A stretch of DNA of 64,000 nt from Chionis minor. Lineage: Eukaryota > Chordata > Aves > Charadriiformes > Chionididae. The stretch covers positions 568,208 through 632,207 of the forward strand of contig VZSF01003242.1 in the NCBI GenBank assembly GCA_013398295.1. Reading direction: 5' to 3'. The notes beneath the pieces were generated by a model, which saw nothing but the letters and a program-made list of their open reading frames with translations, was not told the DNA's origin and searched no databases. Both the position numbers and the translations under genes were made by a program. Each line of letters opens with the position of its first letter. Position 1 is the stretch's first letter. Below, in pieces: positions 26,401 through 41,400 of this stretch.

Positions 26401-29400
26401 ACATCTTCTTCTTTTCCTTACAGCTACAAGCATTGGCCATGACAGCATACAATGTGTACTACTCAGTAAAAGGAGACAGGAATGGTTTTGTGTCTCAAAG
26501 GCAAGTGCTATATGTCGTGCCTTGCCTCCAAGCAGGAGAAGTTTTCTTGTTCTGAAAAGCTTGATTGCTGAAACAAAACTTGGGAGAGGTCCTTGACCCA
26601 TGCTAACCTTGTATGGTTGTATTGACACCTTGTCCTTGGGTTAGTGCTAGTTGGCCTAACCCAAAATCCTGCCAGGAGCCATGCTGACGACTTAACGGTA
26701 CGGATGATCACTTGCTAGTTCTCAGGCCTGTGCCCAGGACCCGGCCAGTTTACTGCTATGGACATAACCTAAGGCTTGGTCCAACCCCACTGCGTCAGCA
26801 AAGTCAATGTGGACTCTCCAGCGAGAGTTAGACTTGGCCTTAGGCACGTAATTTTATTAACATTCAGAAAATTACAACCTAAGCAAAAATAACGCCAAAG
26901 AAAAACAAAAAATAGAAACTTGAAAATGAAACATATGCTTGCAGATTCAGTGCAAAAGCAAACTGAAGCAGAAGTTGCTAATATGGTTTTAGTACTTTGT
27001 GAAGGTGCCAGCTGGATGGATGATAATTTTTCTACCCCTGCAGGGCATCAAAGCTTTTATAAAATCATTCTTTTCACACATATTAGCACTTAGCTTATTA
27101 AAACAGATGATACTTTTTTTTGTAAAGCTGCCTGGGAGTGTCTGGAAATATAAAATCTGAGAGATAAGTCTCATTTTGACCACCCAGTCTAACAAACAAC
27201 AAACACTGACATGACATACCATGGCTGAGAGTCTATGTTATGGGACCTTCTGTGACTGCCACAACTGTAGTGTCACAGTAAAGACTGTGAATTGCTGTTA
27301 TGAAAACATTTGCTGTAACTTGCATAATTAAATGAAAGTGCCAGCAAAGCTTTCTAAAATACTTAGGAGATGACACACAAATAAATACATTTCAAAGTCT
27401 GTATTATGTTCCAGAATTTGTTTTGTAATAAATTGCACTGCACAGTGCCAGAGATGACTTCTTTCCCTGTTTGAATTCCTACATAATTATAAGTGACTGA
27501 CATCATTGTCATGCAAATTGATCCAAGCTTATAATAAAATAACTCTGATTTTAGACATGTTTTACATGCGTGGTGCTTTGAATTTATACAAAAGGTACAA
27601 TTTCAGCTGCCTCACAGCTCAACTCCGAAAAGGACACCCTAGACATAAATTAGTGGTTGAACTTGAACAAGCAGAAATATGCCCAAGAGTGTTGCTCGTG
27701 GCCTGAAAGGAGAGCCTTTTATGAGGAAAATTCTGGTGGAGTGGGTGATCATTTTCAAATTACTATTTCCAACAATAATCTATCAATTTTATTTTTGCCT
27801 TCTAGCAACTAAAAGTTTAATGGAGAAAACGTTTAAAGAAAGTTCCCCCTTGACAGCTGAAGACGGTAAATAAAAAGCAAAAGAAAAAATTATCAATAGG
27901 GAAGAACATCTGAACGGCTTGTTGAATATAATAAAAATGCAGCTTATCCCTTCTGACGTAGTAGTGATACCAGCAAACTTTACAAGGGTAGTTACTTACA
28001 TCAAATAACTTCTCTATGTACATTTCCTCATTGACCTTTTCTCGAAGTATATCCTGGTTTTGTCGAACAAACATAATGTAGGTGTCTGCTAGATCCATCC
28101 CTGGTTTCTGTGGAGACATGAAGAAAGGGCAGAAAATAGTGGGAAGGGGAAGAGATAGACCACTCAACAACCGAGACTTACAGGAAGTTATACTTAAACA
28201 TAATGCAAACAGATTCTGTTACAATGTTCACACATTTATAAACTGTATTTGCTAAATCTGGTGAATTCTGGGTTAGTTAACGAGTTCAGGAGGGTTCACT
28301 ATTAATAAAGTTCTCAGTGTTAGAATTTATGTGTGCTTTGAGTCATAAATCTACATTGCCATATGTAATGGAGTGAAGACTATGGCAACGTCAATGCCAA
28401 ACTTGGATATTTTCCCCTTTTTTGTTAGTGAGGCTCTCAGAGCTACTCCACCCTCAAGGTCCAGATCCTGCTATTAATCACATACAGAAAACGGTTAAAA
28501 AAAGCACTCATTTCCTTCTGCATCACCTCAGATTTGTTGCGATTTGCTTCCAACGTACAGCTGAATATTTGTGTTCGAGGTTAGCCCTGACAGCAAGGGC
28601 ATAATGAAGGTTGGTATGAGAGTACACCTGTACCCCTGTTTTTCTGAAACTGTTGCACTGGCACAATCAGCTCAGAGGATGACTAGTGAAGGAGCAAGGG
28701 CTGAATTATTGCCCTTCTTGTACCAATCTATGTTCTGCATGAATAGCAGAGTAGGCATAATTTTCATACCACACTCCAAACATGGGACAACCTAGGATAC
28801 GTGATATCTGTATGTGATATAGTATCACATAAATATATATAGTATCACATAGATATATATAGATATAGTGACATAGTATGTCAGGCCAGCCAGAATGGTG
28901 GCTGCAACTGCTCTCTCCTGTCCAGCTGGGACCTCTGGATCTCCGTAGCCACAAAAAGTTCCACACTAAAGCCCCCAACAGCCATTCGGCATCAATTTCT
29001 TAAAAGTAACAGTTAAATGGGCTGGTTCAACACTCCTAGCATCTCGAAAACTCACACTGGGAAACTGAAATGTCTCCTGCACATTTGGATTGATCATTGC
29101 AGAGGCAGGGAAAGCTCATTTCAAAAACTTATCACACGCATACATGCCTCCATGAAACTTTTAAGAGAAAAGCAGGACCATTTATATTTACATCTGAGTT
29201 ACACACCTTGATCCTAAGCACAGAAATAAAAATGTAAGATTACAATAGATAAAACAGTTTTCTGTTGGAAAACCTGGTTCACGGAAATCAATAGATTTCC
29301 TTCATAAAAATGTGCCTTCACTAAAATGTGACAGAAATGTTTTTAAATCAAACTAAATCACAAAGCAAAGGAGATTTAAAACAGAACGCTCCATATCTTA

Positions 29401-32400
29401 CCTCAGTATACTCATTTGTGATGGTAGAAAAGAATACAAGCAGTGTTGAAACCTTATGTACTTTCTAAAACCTGATATAGGAATTGGAATAGTTTTAACT
29501 TGGAAGGATAATGGGAAAATATTTTGAAATCCCCACGGGTGGGTGAAGGAGTTAATCTAACAAACCAAAGGCGATTATAGTTCCTGGGCATATGTATTCA
29601 ATCGTATAAATGAATCTTTCACTGAATGCTAAAACCTCATGGTTCTCTGGTTCGTGCAATTTTTTCTTTTACTAAGTTCAATAAAAAATGTTCATCTTGC
29701 AGAAAGCCAAAGCCAGGAAAATAACATTTCCCATCAGCCTTAACTCTCCCCTTATCTTTGAGATGTTTACCTAGTCTTGAAGCTGTGACATATGGGAATT
29801 TCACACCTAGTGAATATATTTTCATGTAGCTTGTGGCACAGGAGTGTAATCATTAAAAGAATATACACAAGTAAGAGTAACTGCAACAGCTGGTGACATT
29901 TACCAATTAGAATTACAGTTCTTTAAAACACTTCATCCTTCTTTAATGTGTGCAGGATAATTATCTTTGAAACTGCCGTGGAAAAAAAATAAATTAATTT
30001 TCCTTTTAAACAGTGTCTGCCTACAGGAGAAATATGTCTGGGTAAGGAAGATTATCGATACTCCAAAAGTATGACTTTCTTTTTAAACCCCACCAAAATC
30101 ATTGCAAGTTAACCATCTTTGCTCATGCTGGTCAAAACACACATTAAACATTGACCGAACCAACAGTATATCGAATACTTCATTATCTCTCTGTATTGAT
30201 GCATTGAATTTATTTTTTTTCTCTAAACATGTGAAAGAAGAAAAGAAAGCTATTTTAAGCATCAAAACAGGCTTAGTGCCACATATTTCATGTTTTAACT
30301 TTTTTAAATAGAGATTAGATGGATGGGAACCTCTGATTACATGATCCTTTATTGCTCTATTTCAGATTCTTAAACTTCAGAAAAAACCCCAGGTTAATGT
30401 AGAACAAAAAACCCCAAAGAGTAATTAAGCAATTGGATGCACCTTAAAAGACAAACAAATAGAAACTGAGATATATTTTAAGTAACTGTCACGGGGGGGC
30501 ATTTAATTACTAATATCGGATAGACTTAAGTAACTCAGTCTCTACATCTACACCAAATATAAAAAATTCTGCTCCCTTGAATCTCTGGCAGAACATCTGC
30601 TGAAGTTAATGGGAGAGAGTTATTTGCACATCTTTGGGAGAAGAATTCAACCTGGTGTATTTATCCAGATAAGTGTAAAAAAAGGTATTCTGTCTGAAAA
30701 CTTCCCCAAGGAAAAAAAGTGGTTTTTTATGATAGATGAAAAGTTATTGTAGGTTTGTTTTATTCAGAACAGCAGACAAGATGTTTTGCCTATCTGAAAA
30801 TGAAAGAGAACCAAACAAAGAGATGAATGGAGAAACTGGAAACACAAAGACATCAAATAAAATACCAGGAAATGAAGAGTTGTAAATAGGGTTACTTTGT
30901 CGCTGGTTACACAAGTAACTGAATACACTGGCCAGTGAATGAGTTTAAACAAGGGTGTAGGCTTCAGCACATTCTTTTTTAGGGTTAATCACTAGTTAAC
31001 CTGGCAAGATGAACATGCTGTTTGGGAAAAAAAAAATAAAAATCCTTGTTAATTACATACTGCAAGTGCTCTTACTTCCTGCTGCTGCACCTAATCCCAC
31101 AGGTGCAGGTTGTCTCTTTTACTATTCACTGGTAGGTGGGTCCCGATTGACAGGCACTTTTTCATGGCAACGAATTCAGATAAAGAAGAAACAGCTTAAC
31201 TTTCCCCCTTTATACAGGAAAACACTATCATCGTGTCTATTTAACAAGGAGGCAAATTTCAAAATACATTATTCCAGTTTCCAAGATGATGTAGAAGCTG
31301 TATTATGATTGACACCCATCACTCCCACTGGCAAAATTTGCCTGAGGCACATAGTCAAAAGTAATGCTGCATTGCCTCGATTTCCAGGTGTTTGAATATT
31401 TTGCTGCTGAAAGGTTTGCAGCAAGCTTAATACTGCCACTAATGTTAGGCTTTTTCTACAGCAGAGATACACCGATGTTTCTGCACAGCTTTTTGCAATG
31501 CAACAGTTTGTCACAAATCTCAATAAAAAATGTGTACACTTGTAAATGCTTGAGTGGTGTTTATTCTCATTTCAGCATTTGTCAGAGAACTTTTCTTAGC
31601 CTCAGAGAGTATTAAACAAACTTGTATTCTTGATATTTACAAGAAAAAAATCTAGTTTTACTGAGTTGCCATCCTGCCAAAGCATTAATGTTTCAAAGAC
31701 GAGAACAGATGTTAGAGACTAACTATATAATAACAAACTTCATTCCATTTTGTGTTTTCTCTCCTCTCCACCCCCTTCCCCTCCCCTGCATCCTGGAGGG
31801 AGACGTTTTTAACTACAGCATGGATGTAACAATGAAATGAAAAGGAGTGATGAGCTGGAGGGGGCTATTGTGAGAAACCCAGGAGCTCCTTATTCAGTGT
31901 CCACCACCAAATGAAAGAGCATGTTGGAAAATTTCACTGCCTGAAATTTCTCCTCTAAATAGGGCAAGGCTCATCACTTAGACTTTGGAATGACAGAATT
32001 AAAATATCATTAAAATGTTTTTGGAATAGAAAGTACTTGTACTCATGACAAGATCTTTATTGCCTTCATTTCTTACGAATCAAAATACATAAACCAGGCA
32101 CGGTTTGTGCATCGTTTGTATAATCAGTCTATTATAAAGGTAACATTTTATTCTCATATGGTTAGGGAAAACACTATTTTGCTTAAATGAAAAAACACAA
32201 TGCATTTCCCCTGCCTCTAATACATCTTCTTGTAGAAGAAAAAGCAACCTTGGCAAAGGGTAAGCGTGTGTATTTTGAGAACTGTCATGCAGAACTTAAG
32301 CTGTGATTCTGCAAGCATCTATGCAAACACTTTTTCACATTTGTGTGGTTTCATTGCATTCACAGGGCAGGACAGGCGTGCAAGTGTCTGCACCAGGATC

Positions 32401-35400
32401 TTCATTCTGTGGTGCAAAAGGCCTTCAAAACACTACAGTTCCTAGGACAAAATCAGGTATAAAAATATGGTTTTTTCCCCAAAATAACTACGTTCTACTA
32501 TGTTATCTTGACTTTCCTACTGATTAGCAGCCACCCTTCTGATCTCCATTTAAGAGGTATTCCAACAACATGCTGACTTAAAACAGACGATGCAGGGCTT
32601 TCCCTCCAATTCTGCAATAGATTGTTTTTATGGATCTGAAAACAGAAGGGCCAGTTTCTAGGTTTGGGTATACAGGGGAGGTGGAGGAGGGCAGGAGAAG
32701 CCCTGAGCACGCTGATAATGACTGTTCTGTGCTCTTTATTTTTAAACAGAGGTCTCCAAGTAAATCCTGCTTACAAATGAATGGCACAGTATGGCCACAC
32801 CTGAATAAACACCGATTTCCCCAAAAAAGTCGTTTGCTTCTTAAAACCAGCTAAATGAGGCCACGCAGTACAAGTGTGATATTTGGAAACGGAGGTATCT
32901 GGAAGGTTCCAACGTGCATCTGCCTGGTAGGAGGCAGAGTTCCTACTTTGGCCTCTACAGGACCCCATAAGTCAAATGCTGGCACATGTGTGAGGCCCCT
33001 TTTCATACCTTTGATCCCCGCATAAAGGCAAGAGCGGCGTGAGAGGCCTGGCATTGTGCGAGCTGTGCACTGCTGTCAGCCCCGGGTCCTTCAAATGGCC
33101 TCTCCGCACTTGCTATGACAGGTGGCCTACATGAAGTGAGGGAGGATTAGGTTCCTTCTGTGCCCTCTAAATGACTGGCATAGATTACTGGCTCCTACAA
33201 AGGGATTTAAACATACCTTTCTGAACAAAAAGCGGCAGATAAATATGCATGTAACTGGATGCTCAATTTGTATGAGTAATTGCTCCGGTTGTATTTGTAA
33301 ATGAGGCAAATGTGTGCAGAAACAACCAGCTAGAGACACAATTATTCGTGTGCAAATCTGACTTACATGATGAGAAACTGAGCACAATGAAATTACCGAC
33401 AGGATTGAGGAATAATAATAATTTGAGATTAACAATATAGTTCCCCCCCCCCCCAATTCTACTGCATTCTTTCCCTATTATCATTAATTAACTGGCTTTG
33501 GGAAGAGAATATTAAAAAAAAAGGAAAAAAATTAGACAGGCCGAACTTCTACATCTCCTAAGGATTGCTTGGGCTTTAAGAGAAACTAACAACAAAGAGT
33601 TATAGAGAATTTGGGGGAGTTATTTTAAAAAAAAAGAAATAACCTCAATCAGCTCCTGCATTCCCAAACACCAAAACATAGCATTAACATGAGAGCAATT
33701 TGCATCCTTCATGTACTACTTATATTTGTAATGTTTGTGTTATTTTCCTCTGAACATTTGGTTTCTTTCACATGCTCAGCAGCCACAATTTCTTCACTTG
33801 AGAGCCTAGAGTACTGTGACAATTACCAACAAAAAGAGCTTAATAGCAACTAGATTTTTTCTTTATTATTTTCAGGAAACCATAAGCCATCTTGGTTGTT
33901 ATTTTTCTTCATCTGGGTTATTTTGCACTGTTCCTAGTATTTCTGTTGATGTTTCAATTACCAAAACATAAACAGCGTTCATATAGCCCTATACTCAATG
34001 GCTGGGGAAAGCAATGAGAGCTCCTTGTGACTGCATACGTCCCACCTCCTACATGGCATTCTGAAAAACGGAGGCTTATGTTGAATGTTTTCTTAAACAG
34101 GTTAAAAAAAAAAAGAAAAAAGTCTTTTTTTGGATGGAGTTATTCATAATTCACTGGCAAGATTAAGGAATATTAGGGTAGATAGCCACATTTTTACAAA
34201 CATGTCTGCCAAATGAACTGCAAGTCTGCGCCTACATTTCCCACCCTGGCCCCGAGAAGTCAAGGGATGTCTTCTGGGGAGTGTGCATCTTTGTGTCCCA
34301 CTATTTAATGTCTAAATCCCCTCTCAATATTAATAGAATTAACCTTTTCCTCAAAATGACCATGAATCATCCAAGAATGACTTCCTTCTTTTAAAATTCT
34401 TTATTATTTCTATTTTTATTTACCTTTTAACTTTTTTATCCCCTTTGCCTCTCATCCTCTTTCTAAAACATCCTGCTCAGTACGACCTTCATTTTCTTCT
34501 AACATCTCTTTTGTCTAGTTAGTTTCTTATTTCACTATAAACCAGCATACGTTTCCCTCATTGCCAAATATTGAGCCTGGTGATCAAAGATCGAAAACTC
34601 TGTTGAATTCACACACTCAAAAAACCCTCCAAAGGTCTTTTGCTGCCTCCCCCTTCCCTCTCTCCTTCTCCCCCAGATCCACCAAACGATCAGCTGCTCT
34701 GTTTCAGGGACCCCAATGACAGCACTAAGGTGACCCAGCGAGATCCTTGAATGGAGATGGGGCATGGGGGCAGAATGCAAACAAAGGGGTCATCTAACAA
34801 AGCGCAATTTTGGACATATCTGCAAGTATATCAAAAGAAAGGGCCTACTGTCACTTCCATATATGCAGCTATATGGTAACGAGGGACAAGAAGAGATTTT
34901 AAACCATATCCGTTCAAAATACAGCCACACGAGGCATTTAATTAGCTTGAGCGCAGGCTTGCTAGGTTACCATCACATGACCAAGAGCTCAATGTAAATT
35001 CCTCACCCTGTGCTGCCCCTCTCTCCACTTCTCACTTCAGTTGTGAGCCCAGGAGATGACCTTGCAATGTGATGACTTACAGCCTCCTTTTGCAGTTGGA
35101 ATTTGTAACTTCCACAACCGGTGATTTTAGACCCTATTCAGACTGGACACTCACTGTCAGTTGTGACAGCAACGGCTCTTCTTGGCCTTGACTGCATCTT
35201 CACAACAAGGGGAAGGATGTGAAGAAGCAAAACCAAACCCCAGCCAAAACCAAACTCCTTCAACCCAGGAAAAATATCCGCCAGAATTTGGAAAACGTTT
35301 GCTTGGTCAGATCCACAGCCTCCCTGAAGTGCAGTTCACACCTGTAGTGTACAACTATAGTACTGTAGTCCCGTTCACACCTTGGGCTGTGGGAAAGGTG

Positions 35401-38400
35401 TGTGGGATAGCTGAAAAGCAAAGGGGCTGTAAAACTGTAGGGATCCTGAGAGCTGGTCTATAACCTGGTCGCCTCTACAGGCCAAGCAACACCCTTCAGT
35501 GAACGTGAGAAAGGCAACGGGGCTCCAGCAACCACCTCCCCGCTCTGCCTTCCCCTCTCTCCAGAGCGGCGCATCCCTGCGGGACCTGGCTCGCAATATT
35601 CCCCTGAGCTTCTGGCAAAGGTATTTTTCAGTCTCATCTTTATTGTGAGCTTCAATGTCAACAAATCCAGGCCAATGGTAAAAGACTTTGACATCTCCTT
35701 CTCATAGATATTCTATGTTATTTGGAGAGTTTTTCATGTTACCTGAAAGAAGTCAACGAATTTCTAGTTTGTTCAGTAATTTTTAGTTTAGGCTTTTGAG
35801 TCTTAAGTGCCTTAGCAAGGACCTTTTGCAGCAGCTCCACAGCACAATATATTAACAAGAGGTATTCTAAATTAAGTGGATTTGATATGAGGTCATTCCT
35901 TTGAATGCAAGATTGTGTCTTATAAAACACAAGAACATTTATACAATTCCACACAAAGTCCACACATAACCAAATAAGAAAAAAATTCTGAAAAAAAAAA
36001 TCTGAACAGAAATGTTACAATTTGTTATCTTATGAATAAAGCTAATATAAAGATAGCAAAATAAAAAATTCCATAAACAGATTTTTCCTTTTAAAATTTT
36101 TTAAAAAATTAATGAAGTGTGCAAGTATTAAATTTTTAAGTATAGAAATGCTGAAAGGATTTCTAGCTACCATAAAGTCTAGCATGTCCAGTGTTCCTCT
36201 ATATTTGTAATTTTATTTCTTGTAAGGTCATTAACATTGTAAGTTTAGTCATTGTTTTGCTATGCTTGGAAAATAAGATTGTTTTAGAATCACATAAAAA
36301 AGGGATGGGAACACTGACTTGTGCGAGAACAAAGGATATTTATTGACAGTGGTAACGACAATATTTGATAACTTCTTCCTAGCTTTTTTAAAGAAAAGAT
36401 ATTCTACTGTGGTACTCAAAATATTCTAATAGCTGAATTTTGCTTTTATGTATAGAAGAGTTCCAATAGCTACTCTTTTTAGCTTTTATTTACACCATGT
36501 AAACATTGCATAAGCAATGGTAAATCAAATAGAGATTTAGCAAGCAAGGGATTAAATAAGCAAGATTGGGTCCTGAAGTAAGAAATCAGTAAACAACAGG
36601 TATTCAAGTATGATGCTTTTACTTGTTGCTTACTTAGTGCATTTGAACAATTTAGCCAAATGACAGAAAGTCCCCTACAAAAGAATACTTAAGTTACAAT
36701 CCTCACTCTTCCACAACTGAAAAAGTACATTGAGAATAACCTTTCTAAGCTTTGCTTTGAGAGTTACTCGTTGCTTGAGGGAAATGAAATGCCCTCTAAG
36801 GGTTGTAGTGGCTGTTTAAATACTCTGTGTAAAGCTGTAATGAATCTCTGTAGGAAAGCAAAATGTCAACAATAAAAAATGTAAGCTAACAAAACCCCTA
36901 TTTTTTGAATTATTATGAACACTAGAAAAAATAAATTAAAAGGGTTGTACTTACAGGAACATCAACATACTTTGCAGCTGCTTTCACCTTTAGAAAATTA
37001 AAAATAAGACACGCAGTAAGTGCTTATTACTATAGAATGCCCACAATTTCAAAATTACGCACAGAAAGAAGAACAGAACCACTGTGAATCCAAACACTTA
37101 CAGTGAATGAAACTAATGACGAGAAGAAAGTGCCTTCATCGTATCTTGACAATTTAGACAGCACACCTTCTAACACTGAAACAACCTAGAGGAAAAGCAC
37201 AGAGAAAAATCTAAATGCACAATATGTAAAGTAAATATTTGGAATGAGAATGTGAATTTTTCTTCCTCATATTTTTAATGTTGAGCAGGGCAATGTAAAC
37301 TGATCACATTTGATCACTTTCTCCATCTCACAAAGAGCTGAAATCAAGGACAACATTTTTTTTGCAGCTTCACATATCGATCAAACTAATGTAAATTGTT
37401 GAACCACTGCAGAAATAGAAAACCAACCCAAAAACTCTCCTCAGGTGAGCCTGCTACCCAACACCACCTTGTTGCCTCTAGAGCACAAAGTTAATTACAG
37501 GAATGTGTGTACCCAACATGTATTCTGGGTAGAAAATACACATTATTTTCTAGGACCACAGTTTCTAAGATCACAGCTTCAAAGGTGATGGAGCACAATT
37601 GTTAAAGGTGGTGATCTTGAGATCATGTTTCTCTTATCTTTGCTATTGAATAGAAACCCAGCTCTGATTTCACCTAACAGTGTAATAGCACTAGAGTTTT
37701 CTGTCAACAGCATGTGCTGTTGAACTGCTACTACATGGCCAAGACGGGGCAAGAAGGTATATACCCCAAATCTCTGGTATGCTGTGGTTCCTCTCCCCCC
37801 TACTTTCACCTGTGATTCTCTGAGTAGTGAGACTCCTCAGCAAGTGGCACGAAAAGGTGTTTTTGCCAAAATGTATTTCTGAGTAAAAAAAAATCTTATT
37901 AATTGCATTAGTTATAGCCTTAATGTTTGAACTCCCCCAAATTAGCCTTAAAGCAAACAAATCCCCTTCTCACGTCCCTCTGTGACGTTATGTTGCTCAA
38001 GTAATTCATGCTATATAACAGAAAAAAAAATCTGTCGGACGTTGCATTTGTGCACATTTATTTTGCACATATGAATTGCTTTCCAGTTTATATAAAGATT
38101 GTTTTAAAAGTCATCCCTTGTTCCCAACACAGTTATTCCCACAACCACGAGCATCATTTTATGAGTGTGAGGACAGAACAAAATTCCATCTGGCATCCTG
38201 TTAATGGGCACTGTAACAGTGTCACAACAGTGTCACCTCCAGAGGAACTGAGATCATCACTTTACAATAAGCCCTGCTCTTAACAGTTCAAGGAGCAGGA
38301 GCAAGTGCAAACCTACATTTGTCATTTATCAATCTAGCCTGTCATATTTACAGTGATTAATTAAGACACCAGAATGTAGGTGCCGATCAAGGAATAAAAC

Positions 38401-41400
38401 CACATCACGAGAGAGGGTGGCAGTTGTTTCTGCACTCCATGCACAGTACAATTACAGTCCTTTTCTTAGACCAAATACCAGCCTTCTGCTTTGCCGTTGC
38501 ATGCCTGAGAGAAGCTGCTGTTCATACTTTAACTCATTTTACCTGACTGGAAAGGATTCTTTCTGCGGAAGGGTGTTCAATCTTATTGTGCAAAGACCTG
38601 CTATGGAAGTGGCTGATCTCATACGCAACGTGGTGTGTCCACAGTGCCAACAAACGGTTCCAGTACAAGCGGGACACAAAAGAACAGAGAGCAAAACATT
38701 GCAGTGTCAAGGATGTCCATTTAAAAGAAGGGCTTAGTTATGAAGCTGGAAGCCTGTTTTCCGAGATCTCAGTGTAAGGACTTGTGAACCTCCAAGAGCA
38801 TTTCTGATATACCTCACATTCTCTGAACTGGTTACCCTGAGACACACTGTCCTTTGTTTCAATGTTTTGTGTTATTCCTGTGATTTGTTAAATGCTTTAG
38901 CTTGGCAAGTCTTGCATACAAAATGCACAGTGTAGTCTTTCCCAAGTAAAGTTTCACTGAAGTGAAAGTACTCTTTTCATTTCCATAGATGACTTGCGGC
39001 TAAAAACAATGATCGGAACAGTTATTCCACTGGAATGCAAAGGAAATAATACAGAGGCAAAGGCTAAAAAATAATGAAAATATCTTAGATGAAAAAAATG
39101 AACACAAATGGATATCATGCACACTGATGCGCATTTTTCCTGGCCAAAACCAAGAACGAAACATCAGCTTTTCTCTGTGCCCGCAGAGGCTTTCTGCCTT
39201 GAAACAGAAGCAATCAGGATGTCATCGGGATTTCACATGTCAGGTGAGGAGAGACTGGGTAAGCTTCTAATGATCAGCCAGTGACACAGAATATTTGCTT
39301 CCTCTTCCGAGATTAGTACATGTGATAACTAATCACGCAAACCCCTCTGTATTGACAGCAGTTGTCTCTAGAATTTCTTGTGCATATGGAATATGACTAT
39401 TTTCTTCCTGTGTCTATAATCTCAGATATGAAAAAAAAATAATCAAAAGGTTTAACCTTTAATAGCATGATTTGCACTGATTAAATTCCTCTTTATTCCT
39501 TTTCCTCTTCAATAACACTAAAAACATAAACTGACAGCTTAGTTCTCAGTGATGACAGGCGACAAGTAAAACTTGAAACTGTTGAGTTGAACCATTTGTA
39601 TTTAAGTTTACATCAAAACTTTAGAGAAAAAATGTGTGGTTTCTGCACATCTATCAGTACATGGACCCATTTTGCCTAAACTTCTACAACGATTCTACAA
39701 AGCCTTCCTCTTCAACTCCTGTGGAAGCATGGAGGGTGTCAATCCAAAAGGGGACTCCTGCTCCCCCCACTCCCTGCCAGGAAGGCTGTGACAAGTGAAA
39801 ATAAAGGCATGAGGAAAATATAACCAGAGTCTTATCTTTTGTCAGTAACTCACAAATTGTAAATGTATGGCTTATTGCTCCTACTTTGAAAATCAGCTAT
39901 TTCTGGGTAGTTTGCAATGCATAGATAACAAAACTTCTTATAAAATCTGAATTTTCTGTCATTATTTGCTGTGTCCTTCAAGCTATTAGGGACTGAAAGC
40001 TTTTCTTTTATCTCAAGCACCTAAGACTTTTACTGGAGTAGAGGTGCTACACAAGACATTGTTTAAGTTTTCTTCAATTTTCCAAGTTCCTATATCACAT
40101 CAAAACATATTTCCTTTTTAAATATAAAAACCTACAAAGTAAATTTCAAGAAATAGCAACTTATAAAATATTTTTAAATTAAATGGTTTGTGGAACAAAA
40201 TCCCATTAAAAGTTATACTAACACTCTGGGTGTTGCCCATCAGTACAAAATTTAAACACTACTTAGTGATAGGAAGAACATTTTGATGTGAAAAATTAAA
40301 CAAAAAATAAAACGTATTATTACTTAAGATAATATTGACATATTCAAGTCCTAACCATTCTGCTAGCTGCTAGGAGTTCTTATCTCTAACAGAAACACAG
40401 ATGAGAAACTTATCTGATTAGCAGGTTGCACAGAAATTTTTATAAAATTTAATTTTGTAAATGCAATATTATTTACATGACTATTATTTAAAAATCATGC
40501 TGTTGTCCCCACAATCTCACTGCCTATAGAAAAAACTGTGATATTTAAAGACATTTCAGAAGTTCAATAATTACACATATATTTTCAGCTTTATTATAAA
40601 TTAAAATCTAAATAGTTTTACCTTTGAAACAAGGAGTGAAATGATTTCTTTAACAGTTTCTTCAATCAAGTCATCTATTTTTGAATGGTATTGTTGCTGT
40701 ATTTCAAGAGATAAAGAAGCATTAGCATGTATATGAACACGCACTTTTGTCATAAGTCATAAATGGTACAAAGCTGATAACCCTGCCAGATCAGATTTAC
40801 TTAAAATTATCATTTTGAACATCAGAAGAACAAACCCTTGAAAACGATCCACCCAATCAACACTTTCATACATTCTGTGTTGAAAATTTTCCCATGTACA
40901 CTGTTGAGTTAAGCAGCTAATGGGGTTATTATTTAGATGAATTGAGTTCTTATTCTTATTCAGGCGAAGGAATGTGAAGGATACTTTTTGTCTTCTCCTA
41001 TATAATTAAGGTGGCCATGTATTTTTTTTCTAAAGGGTTGGTTTAGCTGGAGAACCAAAAAGACTAGAATAAGATTTAATTAATACAGCATTTCATGTCT
41101 GACAACTCTCATTCATAAGTTATTTTAAATGTCCTCTAGAAATAAAATGAGCTCCAATTGTTCATCCTAAAAGAGCCTTTCTGTTAGCAGAGTGAGCTGC
41201 AGTTTATACAAATCTTACAATATGCTCAAGCAAGGGCAAAATTAAAATTTCATCAACAAAGCAGAATAGAGGGTAACAAATTAATAGGCCGTAAAAGGCA
41301 TAATAAACCAGACTTCATTCTCCATAGCCTTTTTCTTTTGCTTTTTCATACGGAAGGTGCCTTTAAGTAAATGCTTTTAAAATAAACCTGAAAGACTTTT

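Larger units (their letters stand above)
9066..27999 (-). other. CADPS2: CADPS2 intron between exons 8 and 9 (18,934 bp)
   Basis: This is the largest intron in the window, phase 0, with donor GTAAGTAAC and acceptor TTCTTTTCAG. It is mostly AT-rich with no recognised gene. It contains the candidate regulatory intervals at 12640-13330 and 20940-21260, an N at 16490 and the CR1 fragment at 25334-26248. Other open frames are short and carry no recognisable domain. Confidence 0.85.
28108..36954 (-). other. CADPS2: CADPS2 intron between exons 7 and 8 (8,847 bp)
   Basis: This phase-0 intron has donor GTAAGTAC and acceptor TCCACAG. It is AT-rich. It holds an AT-rich hairpin repeat at 28811-28870, a C12 run at 33443-33454 and the candidate regulatory stretch at 33160-33500. 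No gene was found. Confidence 0.85.

Noticed and set aside
38417..38737. 106-codon plus-strand frame with two CxxC pairs, suggesting a zinc-binding protein
   Set aside because: The spacing and surroundings fit no RING or zinc-finger pattern, and it lies in an intron with no supporting features; probably chance.
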